Assembly: GCF_015767245.1 (NCBI RefSeq)
Contig: NZ_JADOTV010000004.1
Location: 153,175 to 217,174, forward strand
Length of the DNA: 64,000 nucleotides
Origin: Aureivirga sp. CE67
GTDB lineage: Bacteria; Bacteroidota; Bacteroidia; Flavobacteriales; Flavobacteriaceae
Reading direction: 5' to 3'
Shown: in pieces, positions 51,942-63,000 of the stretch
How positions within the stretch are numbered: the stretch's first letter is position 1
Layout of the letters: each line of letters opens with the position of its first letter
The notes under the pieces: generated by a model
Database searches by the model: none
What the model was told of the DNA's origin: nothing
What the model saw: only the letters and a program-made list of their open reading frames with translations
Program-made: the position numbers and the translations under genes

Positions 51942-52763
51942 ATGTATAACCTACTTAAAGGAAAAAAAGGAATTATATTCGGAGCTTTAGATGAGAACTC
52001 TATTGCTTGGAAAGTGGCAGAGCGTGCTCACGAAGAAGGTGCAGAGTTTGTTTTAACAAATGCTCCTATTGCAATGAGAATGGGAACAATCAACCAATTG
52101 GCTGAAAAAACAAATTCTCAAATAATTCCTGCAGATGCGACTTCAGTAGAGGATTTAGAGAAGTTAGTAGAGCAATCAATGGAAATCTTAGGAGGAAAAA
52201 TTGATTTCGTATTACACTCTATCGGAATGTCTGTAAACGTAAGAAAAGGAAGACATTATACAGATGAGAATTATGATTTCACTCACAAAGGATTTGATGT
52301 GTCAGCATTATCATTCCACAAAGTAATGAGTGTTTTATATAAGAAGAACGCAATGAACGAGTGGGGATCTATCGTAGCATTAAGTTACATGGCTGCGCAA
52401 AGAGTATTCCCAGATTACAACGATATGGCGGATAACAAAGCTTATTTAGAGTCAATCGCTCGTAGCTTTGGATATTTCTTCGGAAAAGAACAAAAAGTAA
52501 GAGTAAACACAATTTCTCAATCTCCAACTCCAACAACTGCTGGAAAAGGAGTGAAAGGATTTGATGGATTTATTAGTTATGCAGATAAAATGTCTCCATT
52601 AGGAAATGCTTCTGCTGCTGATTGTGCGGAGTATACAATTAGTATGTTCTCTGATTTAACGAAGAAAGTTACTTTACAAAACTTATTCCACGATGGAGGA
52701 TTCTCAAATATGGGAGTAAGTCAACAAGTAATGGAAGCTTTCGTAGAGAGTGAAGAAAAATAA
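51942..52763 (+). CDS. fabI: Enoyl-[acyl-carrier-protein] reductase (NADH)
   Basis: 273 aa. Last reduction of each fatty-acid elongation cycle. Landmarks: GKKGIIFGALDENSIAWKVAERAHEEGAEF, LHSIGMSVN and the catalytic array SYMAAQRVFPDYNDMADNK, in which Tyr-x6-Lys (YNDMADNK) matches FabI. Sequence after Lys reads AYLESIARSFGYFFG. Own promoter and terminator. Confidence 0.95.
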   Translation: MYNLLKGKKGIIFGALDENSIAWKVAERAHEEGAEFVLTNAPIAMRMGTINQLAEKTNSQIIPADATSVEDLEKLVEQSMEILGGKIDFVLHSIGMSVNVRKGRHYTDENYDFTHKGFDVSALSFHKVMSVLYKKNAMNEWGSIVALSYMAAQRVFPDYNDMADNKAYLESIARSFGYFFGKEQKVRVNTISQSPTPTTAGKGVKGFDGFISYADKMSPLGNASAADCAEYTISMFSDLTKKVTLQNLFHDGGFSNMGVSQQVMEAFVESEEK

Positions 52764-52788
52764 AACAAAGTATTGTTTTTAAAATATT

Positions 52789-52820
52789 AAAGAGTAATCT
52801 GAAAAGGTTACTCTTTTTTT
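52789..52820 (+). terminator. Terminator of fabI
   Basis: 12-bp stem AAAGAGTAATCT / AGGTTACTCTTT with 4-base loop, followed by T7. Confidence 0.85.
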
Positions 52821-52977
52821 ATACAATGAATTTAAGTGTATTTGTTATTTATTTGAAATTAGTTTTAAAATAGAATTTATAATAAACCGATAATTGAAAT
52901 TTAAGGATAATTATTAGAGGAAGGTGTGTCAGATTCTTAAATTTAAAAGAAGATAATATTCGTTAAAAAACAAGAAT

Positions 52978-53012
52978 AAAAAAAAGCGTCACTTCCGAAG
53001 AAATGACGCTCT
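52978..53012 (-). terminator. Terminator of rpsA
   Basis: Minus strand: AGCGTCA / TGACGCT stem with a T tract on the far side. Confidence 0.8.
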
Positions 53013-53038
53013 AAAATATTTAAGGATTTAGAAAATTA

Positions 53039-54823
53039 TTATTTTCCTTCTTCCATTTTCTTTTTTAAATCAGCTAATCCAGAGATATCTCCTAAAGTAG
53101 TTTTTTCTACTGAATCAGACTTAGCTTTTGCGTTAGAAATGTTTTTCTTCTCCTCTTCTTTGAAGATAGCAGTGTGAGAAACAACAATTCTTCTGAACTC
53201 TTTGTTAAACTCGATAACTTTGAAATCAACAACGTCACCTTTGTTTAATTTAGATCCGTCTTCTTTTTCCATGTGACGTCCAGGTACGAATGCCTCAACT
53301 TCATCATCAAATAAAACGATTCCTCCTTTGTCAGTCTTTTCTTTAACTGTACCAGAGTGAACAGAGTTTAAAGTATACTTAGCTTCGTGAACATCCCAAG
53401 GATTTTCTAAAGTTTGCTTGTGACCTAAGTTTAATTTACGTCCTTCAGCATCTAATTCAAGAACTACAACTTCTAATTTATCTCCAACTTTCACAACCTC
53501 AGATGGGTGCTTGATTTTCTTAGTCCAAGATAAGTCAGAAATGTATACTAATCCGTCGATTCCTTCTTCTAATTCTACGAATACTCCGAAGTTAGTATAG
53601 TTTCTTACAGTTCCCATGTGCTTAGATCCTACTGGGAATCTCTCAGCGATGTTAGTCCATGGGTCTGGGTGTAATTGCTTGATACCTAAAGACATTTTTC
53701 TTTCTTCTCTGTCTAAAGTTAAGATTACTGCCTCAACTTCGTCTCCGATGCTTACGAAATCTTGAGCAGAACGTAAGTGCGTAGACCATGACATTTCAGA
53801 AACGTGGATTAATCCTTCAACACCTTTAGCCACTTCGATAAATGCACCGTAATCAGCGATTACAACTACTTTACCTTTTACTTTATCACCAACTTTTAAT
53901 TCAGCGTCTAAAGCTTCCCATGGGTGAGCGTTTAATTGTTTTAATCCTAATTGGATTCTTGTCTTCTCATCATCGAAGTCTAAGATTACAACGTTTAATT
54001 TTTGATCTAACTCAACAACTTCAGATGGGTGGCTGATTCTAGACCAAGATAAGTCAGTAATGTGGATTAATCCATCAACACCTCCTAAATCAACGAATAC
54101 TCCGTATGATGTAATATTCTTAACAACTCCTTCAAGAACTTGTCCTTTTTCAAGACCAGAGATAATCTCTTTCTTTTGAAGTTCGATATCAGCTTCGATA
54201 AGAGCTTTGTGAGAAACAACAACGTTTTTGAATTCGTGGTTAATTTTAACAACTTTGAATTCCATTGTTTTTTCAACGTACTGATCGTAATCACGGATTG
54301 GTTTAACGTCGATTTGAGATCCTGGTAAGAATGCCTCAATTCCAAATACGTCAACAATCATTCCTCCTCTAGTTCTGCATTTAACGAATCCGTTAACTAC
54401 TTCACCAGTTTCGTGAGCTGCGATTACTCTATCCCATGCTTTGATTACACGAGCTTTTTTGTGAGAAAGTACTAATTGTCCAGTGCTATCTTCTCTTCTG
54501 TCAACTAATACTTCTACTTTATCACCAACTGCTAAGTTAGGATTGTAACGGAATTCGTTTAATGAAATAACTCCTTCAGATTTAGAGTTGATATCAATAA
54601 TTGCTTCACGATCCGTTTTTCTAACTACAGTTCCTTCGATTACTTCGTGCTCGTTTACGAACCCTAAAGTTCCATCTAAAGCATCTTCGAAAGCTTTTAA
54701 TTTATCTTCGTCTACTGCTTCAATTCCTTCTTCGTATTTGTGCCAATCGAAGTTTTCTAAAAATTCCTGTGGGTTAACTGGAGCGTTTTGCTCTTCCGCT
54801 ACGTTTTTTGTTTCTTCAGACAT
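53039..54823 (-). CDS. rpsA: 30S ribosomal protein S1
   Basis: 594 aa. Six S1 RNA-binding repeats, with clear ones at EGVVKNITSYGVFVDLGGVDGLIHITDLSW, GKVVVIADYGAFIEVAKGVEGLIHVSEMSW and GTVRNYTNFGVFVELEEGIDGLVYISDLSW. Binds mRNA for translation initiation, of special weight in a phylum where Shine-Dalgarno sites are weak. Acidic N-terminus and Lys-rich C-terminus are usual for Bacteroidetes S1. Monocistronic with its own promoter and leader of about 120 nt. Confidence 0.96.
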   Translation of the reverse strand: MSEETKNVAEEQNAPVNPQEFLENFDWHKYEEGIEAVDEDKLKAFEDALDGTLGFVNEHEVIEGTVVRKTDREAIIDINSKSEGVISLNEFRYNPNLAVGDKVEVLVDRREDSTGQLVLSHKKARVIKAWDRVIAAHETGEVVNGFVKCRTRGGMIVDVFGIEAFLPGSQIDVKPIRDYDQYVEKTMEFKVVKINHEFKNVVVSHKALIEADIELQKKEIISGLEKGQVLEGVVKNITSYGVFVDLGGVDGLIHITDLSWSRISHPSEVVELDQKLNVVILDFDDEKTRIQLGLKQLNAHPWEALDAELKVGDKVKGKVVVIADYGAFIEVAKGVEGLIHVSEMSWSTHLRSAQDFVSIGDEVEAVILTLDREERKMSLGIKQLHPDPWTNIAERFPVGSKHMGTVRNYTNFGVFVELEEGIDGLVYISDLSWTKKIKHPSEVVKVGDKLEVVVLELDAEGRKLNLGHKQTLENPWDVHEAKYTLNSVHSGTVKEKTDKGGIVLFDDEVEAFVPGRHMEKEDGSKLNKGDVVDFKVIEFNKEFRRIVVSHTAIFKEEEKKNISNAKAKSDSVEKTTLGDISGLADLKKKMEEGK

Positions 54824-55159
54824 AATGTTCTGATTTAACTTTGTATCTTCTTATTATTCAGATTTCTACTACGAAAATAACTTGAAGAGAGGTTTATAAT
54901 AAAATAATAAAAATAATTCCTTTGAAATCTTTCTCGTAAAAAGGAGTGCAAATGTACAAATAATCTATAAAACAAACAATAAGATTTTTAGCTATTTGAT
55001 TGAAAACTAAAATGTTTAATATATGGTTAACAATTTTTTCTATCTAAAATAATCGAATCTTTGCATGAAAAATTCATTTTAAATCATATAAAATTATTTA
55101 AATAATTGTAAATCAAATAATTAGGTTTTATATTAGCGTTTTGGACGAAATGCTATAAA
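54824..55159. other. Divergent intergenic region between rpsA and a small membrane gene
   Basis: 336 bp. Holds the rpsA leader and promoter (minus strand). No extra gene found. The plus-strand half is AT-rich with no exact promoter box for the gene at 55160. Confidence 0.5.
54949..54956 (-). promoter_or_regulatory. Promoter -7 box of rpsA
   Basis: TACATTTG on the minus strand, with TTTG 16 bases upstream (54973-54976). Leader about 120 nt, which could hold S1 autoregulation. Confidence 0.65.
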
Positions 55160-55453
55160 ATGAAAAATAATATTAACATATCTTTTATAATAGGTATTGT
55201 GAATTTAGTTTTGATGCTGTCAACTTCACTTTTTATCTATTTAAATATTATCGAAACTCGTGTAGTTTTGGTAAAATTGCTCGTAGTCCCCATCATAATT
55301 TCTTTTCTTTTATCTGTTTTAGGCTTTTTTTATTTGTTTAAAGTTGTAAATATTACTATTAATTTAAAAAAATGGATTGCTTTTATCATTCATCTTGTAA
55401 TGAGTATCACTTCTCTTATTTTAGTAAGCTTAATTCTTAAAGCTTCTTTTTAA
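55160..55453 (+). CDS. Small hypothetical membrane protein
   Basis: 97 aa with three hydrophobic helices (about 8-28, 36-60 and 72-95) and short loops. No family recognised. The next gene (55549) is also a small membrane protein. Confidence 0.6.
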   Translation: MKNNINISFIIGIVNLVLMLSTSLFIYLNIIETRVVLVKLLVVPIIISFLLSVLGFFYLFKVVNITINLKKWIAFIIHLVMSITSLILVSLILKASF

Positions 55454-55548
55454 AATCTCCCACACAACGCCCTCACTTTTTTAATTTTTATTTAAGACCA
55501 TTCTTTTTGAAAATAAACTAACTTCAAATGATATATAATATTTTGAGG

Positions 55549-55863
55549 ATGGATAAGGAAAGTAAAACTTTAGCGATAATAACCTATATAACTATTTTTG
55601 GAACATTAATAGCTTTAATTATTAATTGGAGAAAGAGAAATTCGTTTGTTTCTTTTCATATTCGACAAATGGTAGGCTTGGTATTTTTTCTTTTTGTTTT
55701 GGAATTTATAAATGGAATTTTTCCGCTTGGTTTTGTCAATATATTTTTTCGCTCTCTTTTATTTGTTTTATGGGTAATAGGTTTATTTCGAGCCATTAAT
55801 TTATCTACAAAACCGATACCTATTATTGGAGACTTTTTTCAACGTTGGTTTGTCAATTTGTAA
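55549..55863 (+). CDS. Small membrane protein, DUF4870/Tic20-like
   Basis: 104 aa from ATG 55549 (MDKESKTLAIITYITIFGTLIAL); an ATG 21 bases earlier would add seven residues with no family match. Helices at about 9-24, 43-60 and 66-83, with SFHIRQMVGLVFF between them as in Tic20/DUF4870-like proteins. Function unknown. Confidence 0.65.
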   Translation: MDKESKTLAIITYITIFGTLIALIINWRKRNSFVSFHIRQMVGLVFFLFVLEFINGIFPLGFVNIFFRSLLFVLWVIGLFRAINLSTKPIPIIGDFFQRWFVNL

Positions 55864-55926
55864 AAAAAGACTTATTAGTATTGATAACATAAAAAATTAA
55901 CTATTTTAGCTGAAAAAATAGTTAAA

Positions 55927-57816
55927 ATGTCAAGAAAATTATTGTTTATTCTGCTTATTTTTTCAAATTTTTTATATTCATTTGAAGGCGGAAAAGAAAG
56001 GAAAATCAATGCTACGATACATAGTGTTGACGAGAAAATTGTTGTAGAAAAGTATAATTATTACACTTACAAAATTGATTTAGATGTTACAATTCATAAT
56101 AAAGATGGATTTGAATCTTTGATTTCACTTTTTAGTGGTTATTATGATAATGACAGAAAAATCAAAAAATTAAAGGTTTCCGTATTAAATACTAATGGAG
56201 ATGTAGTTCAGAAAATTTCGAAAAGTAATTTTAAAGATTATAGTGCTGTTTCTCACGGAACTTTATATTCAGATTCTAGAGTGAAAAGTTTTGAATATAC
56301 ACCTGCTTCATTTCCGATCAGATTAAAATTGGAAAAAGTTATTGGGTCAAGTGAAACTTTTGCAATTCCTAGTTGGAGACCAATTCGAAGATCTAAAGTT
56401 TTGGTTAAAAAAAGTCTTTATTCTTTAGAATATTCAGAAGATATTAAACTTCAAAAGCAATCGAAGAATTTTGAGGATTTCCAGATTGAAGATCTTTCAA
56501 AAGGAAATGTTTTGAAGATGAAATTAGTTGATGGTTATATTAATGCTGAAAATTATTTAGGGGTAAGTTCAAGAAGAATTTTGCCAGAATTAAATATCAA
56601 TATTAATCCTTTTCATATTTCTGGTTATAAAGGAAATTATAATAACTGGAAGGAGTTTGGGAAGTTTATGTATGAAAATATTTTAAAAGATAGGCAAGAG
56701 GTAACAGATGAAACACGAGCTGAAATTTTAAAATTGACAAAAAATATTACAGACCCTATTGAAAAAGCTAAAATTGTTTATGAATATGTGCAAAATAAAA
56801 CGAGATACATCAGTGTGCAGGTAGGAATTGGTGGATTTCAGCCAATAAAAGCAAAAGATGTAGACAAAGTAAAATATGGAGATTGTAAAGGATTGTCAAA
56901 TTATACGATGTCTTTATTGGATATTGTAGATGTTCCGGCTTATTATGCACACGTGGAAGCAGGAGCAGAAAAAGTAGATTTTGACAAAGAATTTGCTGAT
57001 TTTAAACAAGGAAATCATGTGATTTTATATTTACCAATTTCAGAAGAAGGTATTTGGTTAGAATGTACGAGTAATACAAATCCTTTCGGATATTTAGGTG
57101 ATTTTACGGATGATAGAGATGTGACCGTTATGTTTCCAGAAGGTGGAAAAATCATGCATACTACTTCTTATTTGAATGAACAAAATAAATTGATTTCGAA
57201 AGCAAAAATAAGTTTAGAGGTAAATGGTGATTTGAATAGTCAATTAGAAATTATTTCTACCGGAAATACTTATGGTGATCATTATTATTTAGAAAATGCA
57301 GATGAAAATGAACTAGAAATATATTATAACAAAAGATATTTTAGAGATTTAAATAATGTTCATTATAAGGAGATAAAATTTGAAAATGATAAAGAAAGAG
57401 TTGTTTTTAAAGAAAGTTTAGATTTAAAAGTAAATAAATATCTGACAAAATTAGGCCAAGATTATGCTTTTACTTTGAATCCATTTTCTAAGTCTTTTTC
57501 TAAACTACCAAGAAATAATGATCGAAAATCACCAATTATAATTGAAAGAGGATTTGTGGAAGAATGTGAATTTATTGTTGATTTACCAGAAGGTTACCAA
57601 TTGAGCGGGACGATGTTTGAACCAGAAAATTACGAATGTGAAATGGGGTCTTACGCAATGAAAATTGAGATAATTAATGAAAGACAAATAAAATATCTTA
57701 GAACTTATTCTTTAAACAAAGGAGAATATTCTAAAGATAAATATGGAGAATTAAGAAAATTTTTAAGAAAGGTTAGAAAAGCCGATAATTCACAAATAGT
57801 TTTAAAAAAAATATAA
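55927..57816 (+). CDS. DUF3857 protein with transglutaminase-like domain
   Basis: 629 aa. Signal peptide 1-19 (NFLYSF). DUF3857 region (about 25-220), then a transglutaminase/protease-like core: Cys320 in YGDCKGLSNYT, His364 in GNHVILYLP and the acidic residue in IWLECTSNTNPFG (Glu379). The three are in the right order, so the domain may be active. Periplasmic or surface. Co-transcribed with the next gene, 3 bp away, which is a relative without catalytic residues. Confidence 0.8.
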   Translation: MSRKLLFILLIFSNFLYSFEGGKERKINATIHSVDEKIVVEKYNYYTYKIDLDVTIHNKDGFESLISLFSGYYDNDRKIKKLKVSVLNTNGDVVQKISKSNFKDYSAVSHGTLYSDSRVKSFEYTPASFPIRLKLEKVIGSSETFAIPSWRPIRRSKVLVKKSLYSLEYSEDIKLQKQSKNFEDFQIEDLSKGNVLKMKLVDGYINAENYLGVSSRRILPELNININPFHISGYKGNYNNWKEFGKFMYENILKDRQEVTDETRAEILKLTKNITDPIEKAKIVYEYVQNKTRYISVQVGIGGFQPIKAKDVDKVKYGDCKGLSNYTMSLLDIVDVPAYYAHVEAGAEKVDFDKEFADFKQGNHVILYLPISEEGIWLECTSNTNPFGYLGDFTDDRDVTVMFPEGGKIMHTTSYLNEQNKLISKAKISLEVNGDLNSQLEIISTGNTYGDHYYLENADENELEIYYNKRYFRDLNNVHYKEIKFENDKERVVFKESLDLKVNKYLTKLGQDYAFTLNPFSKSFSKLPRNNDRKSPIIIERGFVEECEFIVDLPEGYQLSGTMFEPENYECEMGSYAMKIEIINERQIKYLRTYSLNKGEYSKDKYGELRKFLRKVRKADNSQIVLKKI

Positions 57817-57819
57817 ATT

Positions 57820-59784
57820 ATGAAAAATGAGTTTATGAAAAGTATTTTTATACTTCTAATTATTTCTTCATTTACTTCTTATGCCCAAAATTTTAAGTTT
57901 GGAAAAGTGTCAAAAGAAGAATTGCTTGAAAAAGAACATCCACTTGAAAAAGGAGCAGATGCAGCTTTTTTATATAAAGAGAGAGAATTGTTCTATTATT
58001 ATAACAGTATCGAAGGACTTATGATTGAGGATCGGTACAGATTTAGAATTAAAATTTATTCAAAAGATGGATATGATTGGGCTAAATTACCTATTTTACT
58101 TCATCAGAAAGATTCGGATAAAAGAGAGAAATTAATAGGTATTAAAGTTGTTACTTATAATTTAGAAGGAGATGAAATTGTAAAAACAAAAATGAAAAGT
58201 GATGGTGTTTTCGAAGAGGAAATTAGAGATGGAGTAAGAAAGAAAACATTGACTTTTCCAGAAGTGAAAGAAGGAAGTGTTATTGAGGTGAGATATAAAA
58301 TTACATCACCTTATTTTGAATATATAAGAGAGTCAAGTATTCAAGAAATGATTCCTGTGAATGCTTTAAATCATGAGATTAGAATTCCTGGATTAATTAA
58401 TTTTAAACTTCATCATGGAGGAATTCATCCTTTTAAAGTAGAGCAAGATCTTGAAAATGCTGATATTGGAGGATCTTTATATCAAACAGATGTTTATAAA
58501 GTAAGAGAAGAAAATATTCCATCTTTAAAAAATGAGCCTTGGTGTGGAAATTTAGAAGATTACCGTTCGAAAATTGCATTTGAAATAAGATCCTTTACTC
58601 CACAAGGAGGAAAAGTGAAAATATTTTCAAATACTTGGAAATCTGTAAGTAAAACTATTTTTGACAATGCAAGATTTGGTGGGCAGTTAGATAAAACGAA
58701 TTTTTACCAAGAAGATTTGGCACAGATTACAAATAATTCTTCTTCAGATTTAGAAAAAGCGGTTAGGATTTATCAAAAAGTAAAATCGAAAGTAAGATGG
58801 AATGAGAACTTTGGAAAATATGCAGAAAATGGTGTAAGAAAAGCTTATAAAGATGGAGTAGGGAATGCTGCAGATATTAATTTGTTGTTAGTTTCAATGA
58901 TGAGAAGTGCTGGTTTAGAAGTACACCCTGTACTAATAAGTACAAGAACTCACGGAAAAACAATTTATCCAACAATTAACGGATTTAATTATGTTATTGG
59001 GTATTATAGAGATAAAGATGGAAGTCAATTTTTATTAGATGCAACAGATCCATTAATTGGATTTGGAACTTTACCACAAAGAACGCTGAATTGGACAGGT
59101 CAAATGATTATTGATAGAGCTAATATCATGACAGTGAATTTACCTATTGATAATATTTCAACCTTTCAAAGAACAGCATCTATAAAATTTAATGAAGATG
59201 GAACGATGAAAGGAAATGTGTCTACTAGTATGGAAGATCGTTATGCTTACTATTACAGAAGAAAAAACGGAGCTTTGAGTAAGGATGAAATCATGGATCA
59301 ATTAGAAGAAAACAATGAAAATATTGAAGTCTTAAATTGTAGAGTTTCTAATGTGAAAAAATTATTGAAACCTGTAAAAGAATTATACCAGTTTGAAAGT
59401 GATAGAGGGTTTCAGAAGATAGGGGAAGATTATTATTTAGATCCAATGTTATTTTGGGGAGAAACTAAAAGTGATTTTACAGCTGAAAAGAGATTATTAC
59501 CGATTGATTATGTTACAGCTTGGAATGAATCCAATATTATTGAATATAATATTCCTGAAGGATATGTTTTAAAATCAAAGCCAGAACCAGTTAATATTAT
59601 TTTACCAAATGATATAGGATTTTTTACTTTTAAAGTTGAAGAAAAAGGTTCTAAAATTGTCGTAGTTTCAGCTGTAGAAATAAACAGAGGATTGTTTTCA
59701 AGTGATTATTATCTTAGTTTAAAAGATCTTTTTGATAAAGTAATTGAGAAACATGCTGAGAAGTTAGTGTTTACAAAACAATAA
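57820..59784 (+). CDS. DUF3857/transglutaminase-like protein, catalytic residues lost
   Basis: 654 aa; an ATG at 57835 (MKSIFILLI) is an alternative start. Signal peptide ending SYAQ. DUF3857 region followed by a transglutaminase fold in which the Cys position reads Ala350 (GVGNAADINLLLVSMM), the His position reads Tyr391 (NGFNYVIGYY), and only the Asp remains (FLLDATDP). This is a pseudoenzyme arrangement. It may partner the preceding protein. Confidence 0.8.
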   Translation: MKNEFMKSIFILLIISSFTSYAQNFKFGKVSKEELLEKEHPLEKGADAAFLYKERELFYYYNSIEGLMIEDRYRFRIKIYSKDGYDWAKLPILLHQKDSDKREKLIGIKVVTYNLEGDEIVKTKMKSDGVFEEEIRDGVRKKTLTFPEVKEGSVIEVRYKITSPYFEYIRESSIQEMIPVNALNHEIRIPGLINFKLHHGGIHPFKVEQDLENADIGGSLYQTDVYKVREENIPSLKNEPWCGNLEDYRSKIAFEIRSFTPQGGKVKIFSNTWKSVSKTIFDNARFGGQLDKTNFYQEDLAQITNNSSSDLEKAVRIYQKVKSKVRWNENFGKYAENGVRKAYKDGVGNAADINLLLVSMMRSAGLEVHPVLISTRTHGKTIYPTINGFNYVIGYYRDKDGSQFLLDATDPLIGFGTLPQRTLNWTGQMIIDRANIMTVNLPIDNISTFQRTASIKFNEDGTMKGNVSTSMEDRYAYYYRRKNGALSKDEIMDQLEENNENIEVLNCRVSNVKKLLKPVKELYQFESDRGFQKIGEDYYLDPMLFWGETKSDFTAEKRLLPIDYVTAWNESNIIEYNIPEGYVLKSKPEPVNIILPNDIGFFTFKVEEKGSKIVVVSAVEINRGLFSSDYYLSLKDLFDKVIEKHAEKLVFTKQ

Positions 59785-59808
59785 TTACTATTCTTAAAAT
59801 TATAATAT

Positions 59809-59836
59809 AAGGTTACTATTTATATAGTAGCCTTTT
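59809..59836 (+). terminator. Terminator after DUF3857 pair
   Basis: 11-bp stem AAGGTTACTAT / ATAGTAGCCTT (one wobble) then T6. Confidence 0.85.
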
Positions 59837-59954
59837 TTGTTTTAAAAAGAAAAACTGTAATCATTTTTATGAAATAGTAGATGCGTTTTTATAAAAAACA
59901 AGTTTTATTTTAGTTTTAAACCTATATAATATGTTAAAATATTGATGTTTTTAC

Positions 59955-59962
59955 TACATTTG
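59955..59962 (+). promoter_or_regulatory. Promoter -7 box of lectin adhesin gene
   Basis: TACATTTG, an exact TAnnTTTG match, giving a leader of about 45 nt. Confidence 0.5.
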
Positions 59963-60013
59963 ATGAAATTACTTATTATATGATGAAAATCATAAACTTA
60001 AAAACTTACATCT

Positions 60014-63000
60014 ATGAATAATTTATTTAAATACTTTACCTCTATAGTATTTATCTATGTCTTACTCTGTTCATCAGTATCACATGCACAATTAACCTAT
60101 AATTTGATAGGTGACGCAACTGATGAAGGAGATGATTGCTTTATTATTACTCCAGATCTAAATGGTCAATCTGGAGCTGTATGGTATGAAAATGAAATAG
60201 ATTTTAATCAGGATTTTACAATTTTGTATAATTCTAATTTTGGGGTAAATGATAGTTGGGGAGCTGATGGAATGGCTCTGATTTTTAAAACAACTTCAAC
60301 TCCTGAGATAGGAAATCTAGGAGGTGGAATTGGTTACCAAGGTATCGATGATTCAATTGTAGTAGAATTTGATACTTGGCATAACGGAGGTGCAGGAGAT
60401 CCATCTTACGATCATATATCCATATTGAAAAATGGAAGTAACAATCATAATTTAGATGGAAATGATGCGGCTAATACAGAAGGGAATTTAGCAGGGCCTG
60501 TTCAAGCTAGTTTTTATGATGAAAATATTGAAGATGGAGAAGATCATTTGATAAAAATTGATTGGGATGCTTCAAGTCAAAAATTGAGTGTTTATTTTGA
60601 TTGTAAATTGCGAACATTTTATTCAGGAGATGTCATAAATGACATTTTTGGAGGAAATAATATTGGATATTTTGGTTTTACAGGTTCTACTGGAGGAGCT
60701 TCAAATCTTCATCAAATTTGTTTTCAATATTTATCTTTTGTTGAATTAGCGGATATTGAAGATAAAGTAATCTGTGAAGGAGAAACTGTGGATGATGTAG
60801 ATGTAACATTTACAGGAGCATTTTCTTATGAATGGTCACCAGCAGCAGGAGTTTCAGATATTACAATTCCAGATCCAGTTTTTTCGCCTACAGTAACAAC
60901 TACTTATGAAGTAGAAATATATGATGATTGTGGAGATAAATATGAAAATACTTTTACAATTGAGGTAACATCTCCTCCTGTATTTACAGAACCTGTTGAT
61001 CAAACTATTTGTCAAGGAGATTTATTTGATTTAAATACGGTATCTACTACGATTTTAGCAGATATGTCAACATTGATATCTTATTATAATGATGCTGCAT
61101 TTACAGATGAAATAACAGATCTAACGAATTTTTCTCCAAATACTACACAAACGGTTTACATCAAATTAGGTGGTGGAGAATGTGGTGATTCTACTCAATT
61201 TGAAATGACAGTTATAGAGTCTCCAGCATTAACTACTCCAGATCCTATTTCATTTTGTTCTTTTACCGGAACAGAGATTTATGATTTAGACTCTTTAGTT
61301 TCAACAATTACTTCAGATACAACTGTTGATGTGAAGTTTTATTCAGATGCAACTTTTACAACTGAAATTATTGATTTAACAAATTATACTGTTTCTAGTA
61401 CACATTCAGTTTATGTTTTAGCAACAAATACAACAGGTTGTACTTCTTCAACTTCTGTTGAATTTATTATGAATTTAATTCCTGTAGTAACTACACCAGC
61501 TGATATAGTTCAGTGTGCAGATAATACAACTTTTGATTTAACAACACAAGATGATGCTATTACAACTGAAACAGGTGTAGCTATAGTTTATTATGATGGA
61601 GCGGGAGTAGAAATTACAAATGCAGATTCCTATACTGGTACAAATGGTGAGATTATAACTGCAACAGTTACAAATACAACTTCTAATTGTGAAGATTCTG
61701 TAACTTTTGAGTTAATTTTAAATCCACTGCCAGTTGTGACTCCTACATATACGATTTATGATTGTGATTTAGATGAAGATGGGTTAATTACTTGGGATTT
61801 AACTTTACAAAATTCGAATCTAGATAATAGTGGAACTTATACAGTTACTTATTATTCAGATGCAGGTTTAGCGTCAGAAATTACAAATTCAGATACTTTT
61901 ATTTCAGGAGATACAACAGTTTATTATCAATTGGAAGATAATGTAACAGGGTGTTTAAATTCGGGAATGTTTAATGTTGAAATTGGAGATCAGCCAACAG
62001 TAGATCAAACTTTTCAATATGAACTTTGTGATGATTTAGTTGCAGATGGAATTCGTTCTTTTGATTTGACAACTTTAGATGCACAAATTTTAGGTTCCAA
62101 TACAAATACATCTATTTCTTATTATGAAGTGTTGGATTTTGCTCCAGGAGCAGACTTACCAACCAGTCCTGCAATTGCAAATCCAGCAGATTATGTTTCT
62201 GATTCAAAAACTATTTATGCTTATTTATATAATAATGATAGTTTATGTTGGGTAACTACTGAAATTGAATTGGTTGTTGGTGAAATTCCAGTTATTAGTA
62301 CAGATATTGATCATCTTGAAGTATGTGATGATGACTATGACGGATTTAGTTTATTTAATTTATCAATAAAAGAAACAGAGATTTTAACACCAACAGTTGA
62401 TCCTGATACTGCTACTGTGGAATATTATAATACACAAGATGATGCGGAAGCAGGTACAAACCAGATCGTAGCACCAAATATTGTAAACTACCAAAATGCG
62501 ACACAAAATGTTCACCAAGTTTGGGTGAAAGTTTATTATGCATTAGGAGAATGTGCAGCATATACAAGTTTTTATGTAATTGTGCATCCAAAACCATTAA
62601 TCAATGAGGTGAATAATATTGAAATGTGTGATGATGGAGATGGTTCTGTAGCTTTTGACTTAACAAATACACAGACAACAGAGGAAATTTTAAATGGTCA
62701 AAATGGAATTAGCATTACTTATTTCACAGATTTAAACGAAGCAAACCAAGCAGTAATTGATGAAGCAAACGGAAACGTAGGATCTTTTGCTTATATCGCA
62801 ACGCCAGATAATTTTGAAAATACAGTAACACCAGTTCAGACAATTTATGCAGTACTGAAAAATGATGTTACAGGATGTGGAACGGTAACACCTTTTAATA
62901 TTGAAGTATTACCACAACCAGAATTTCCAGACGAACTACAGACTTTAGAAGTTTGTGAGGATGATATCAATGACGGAATCACGACCGTTTATTTAACAGA

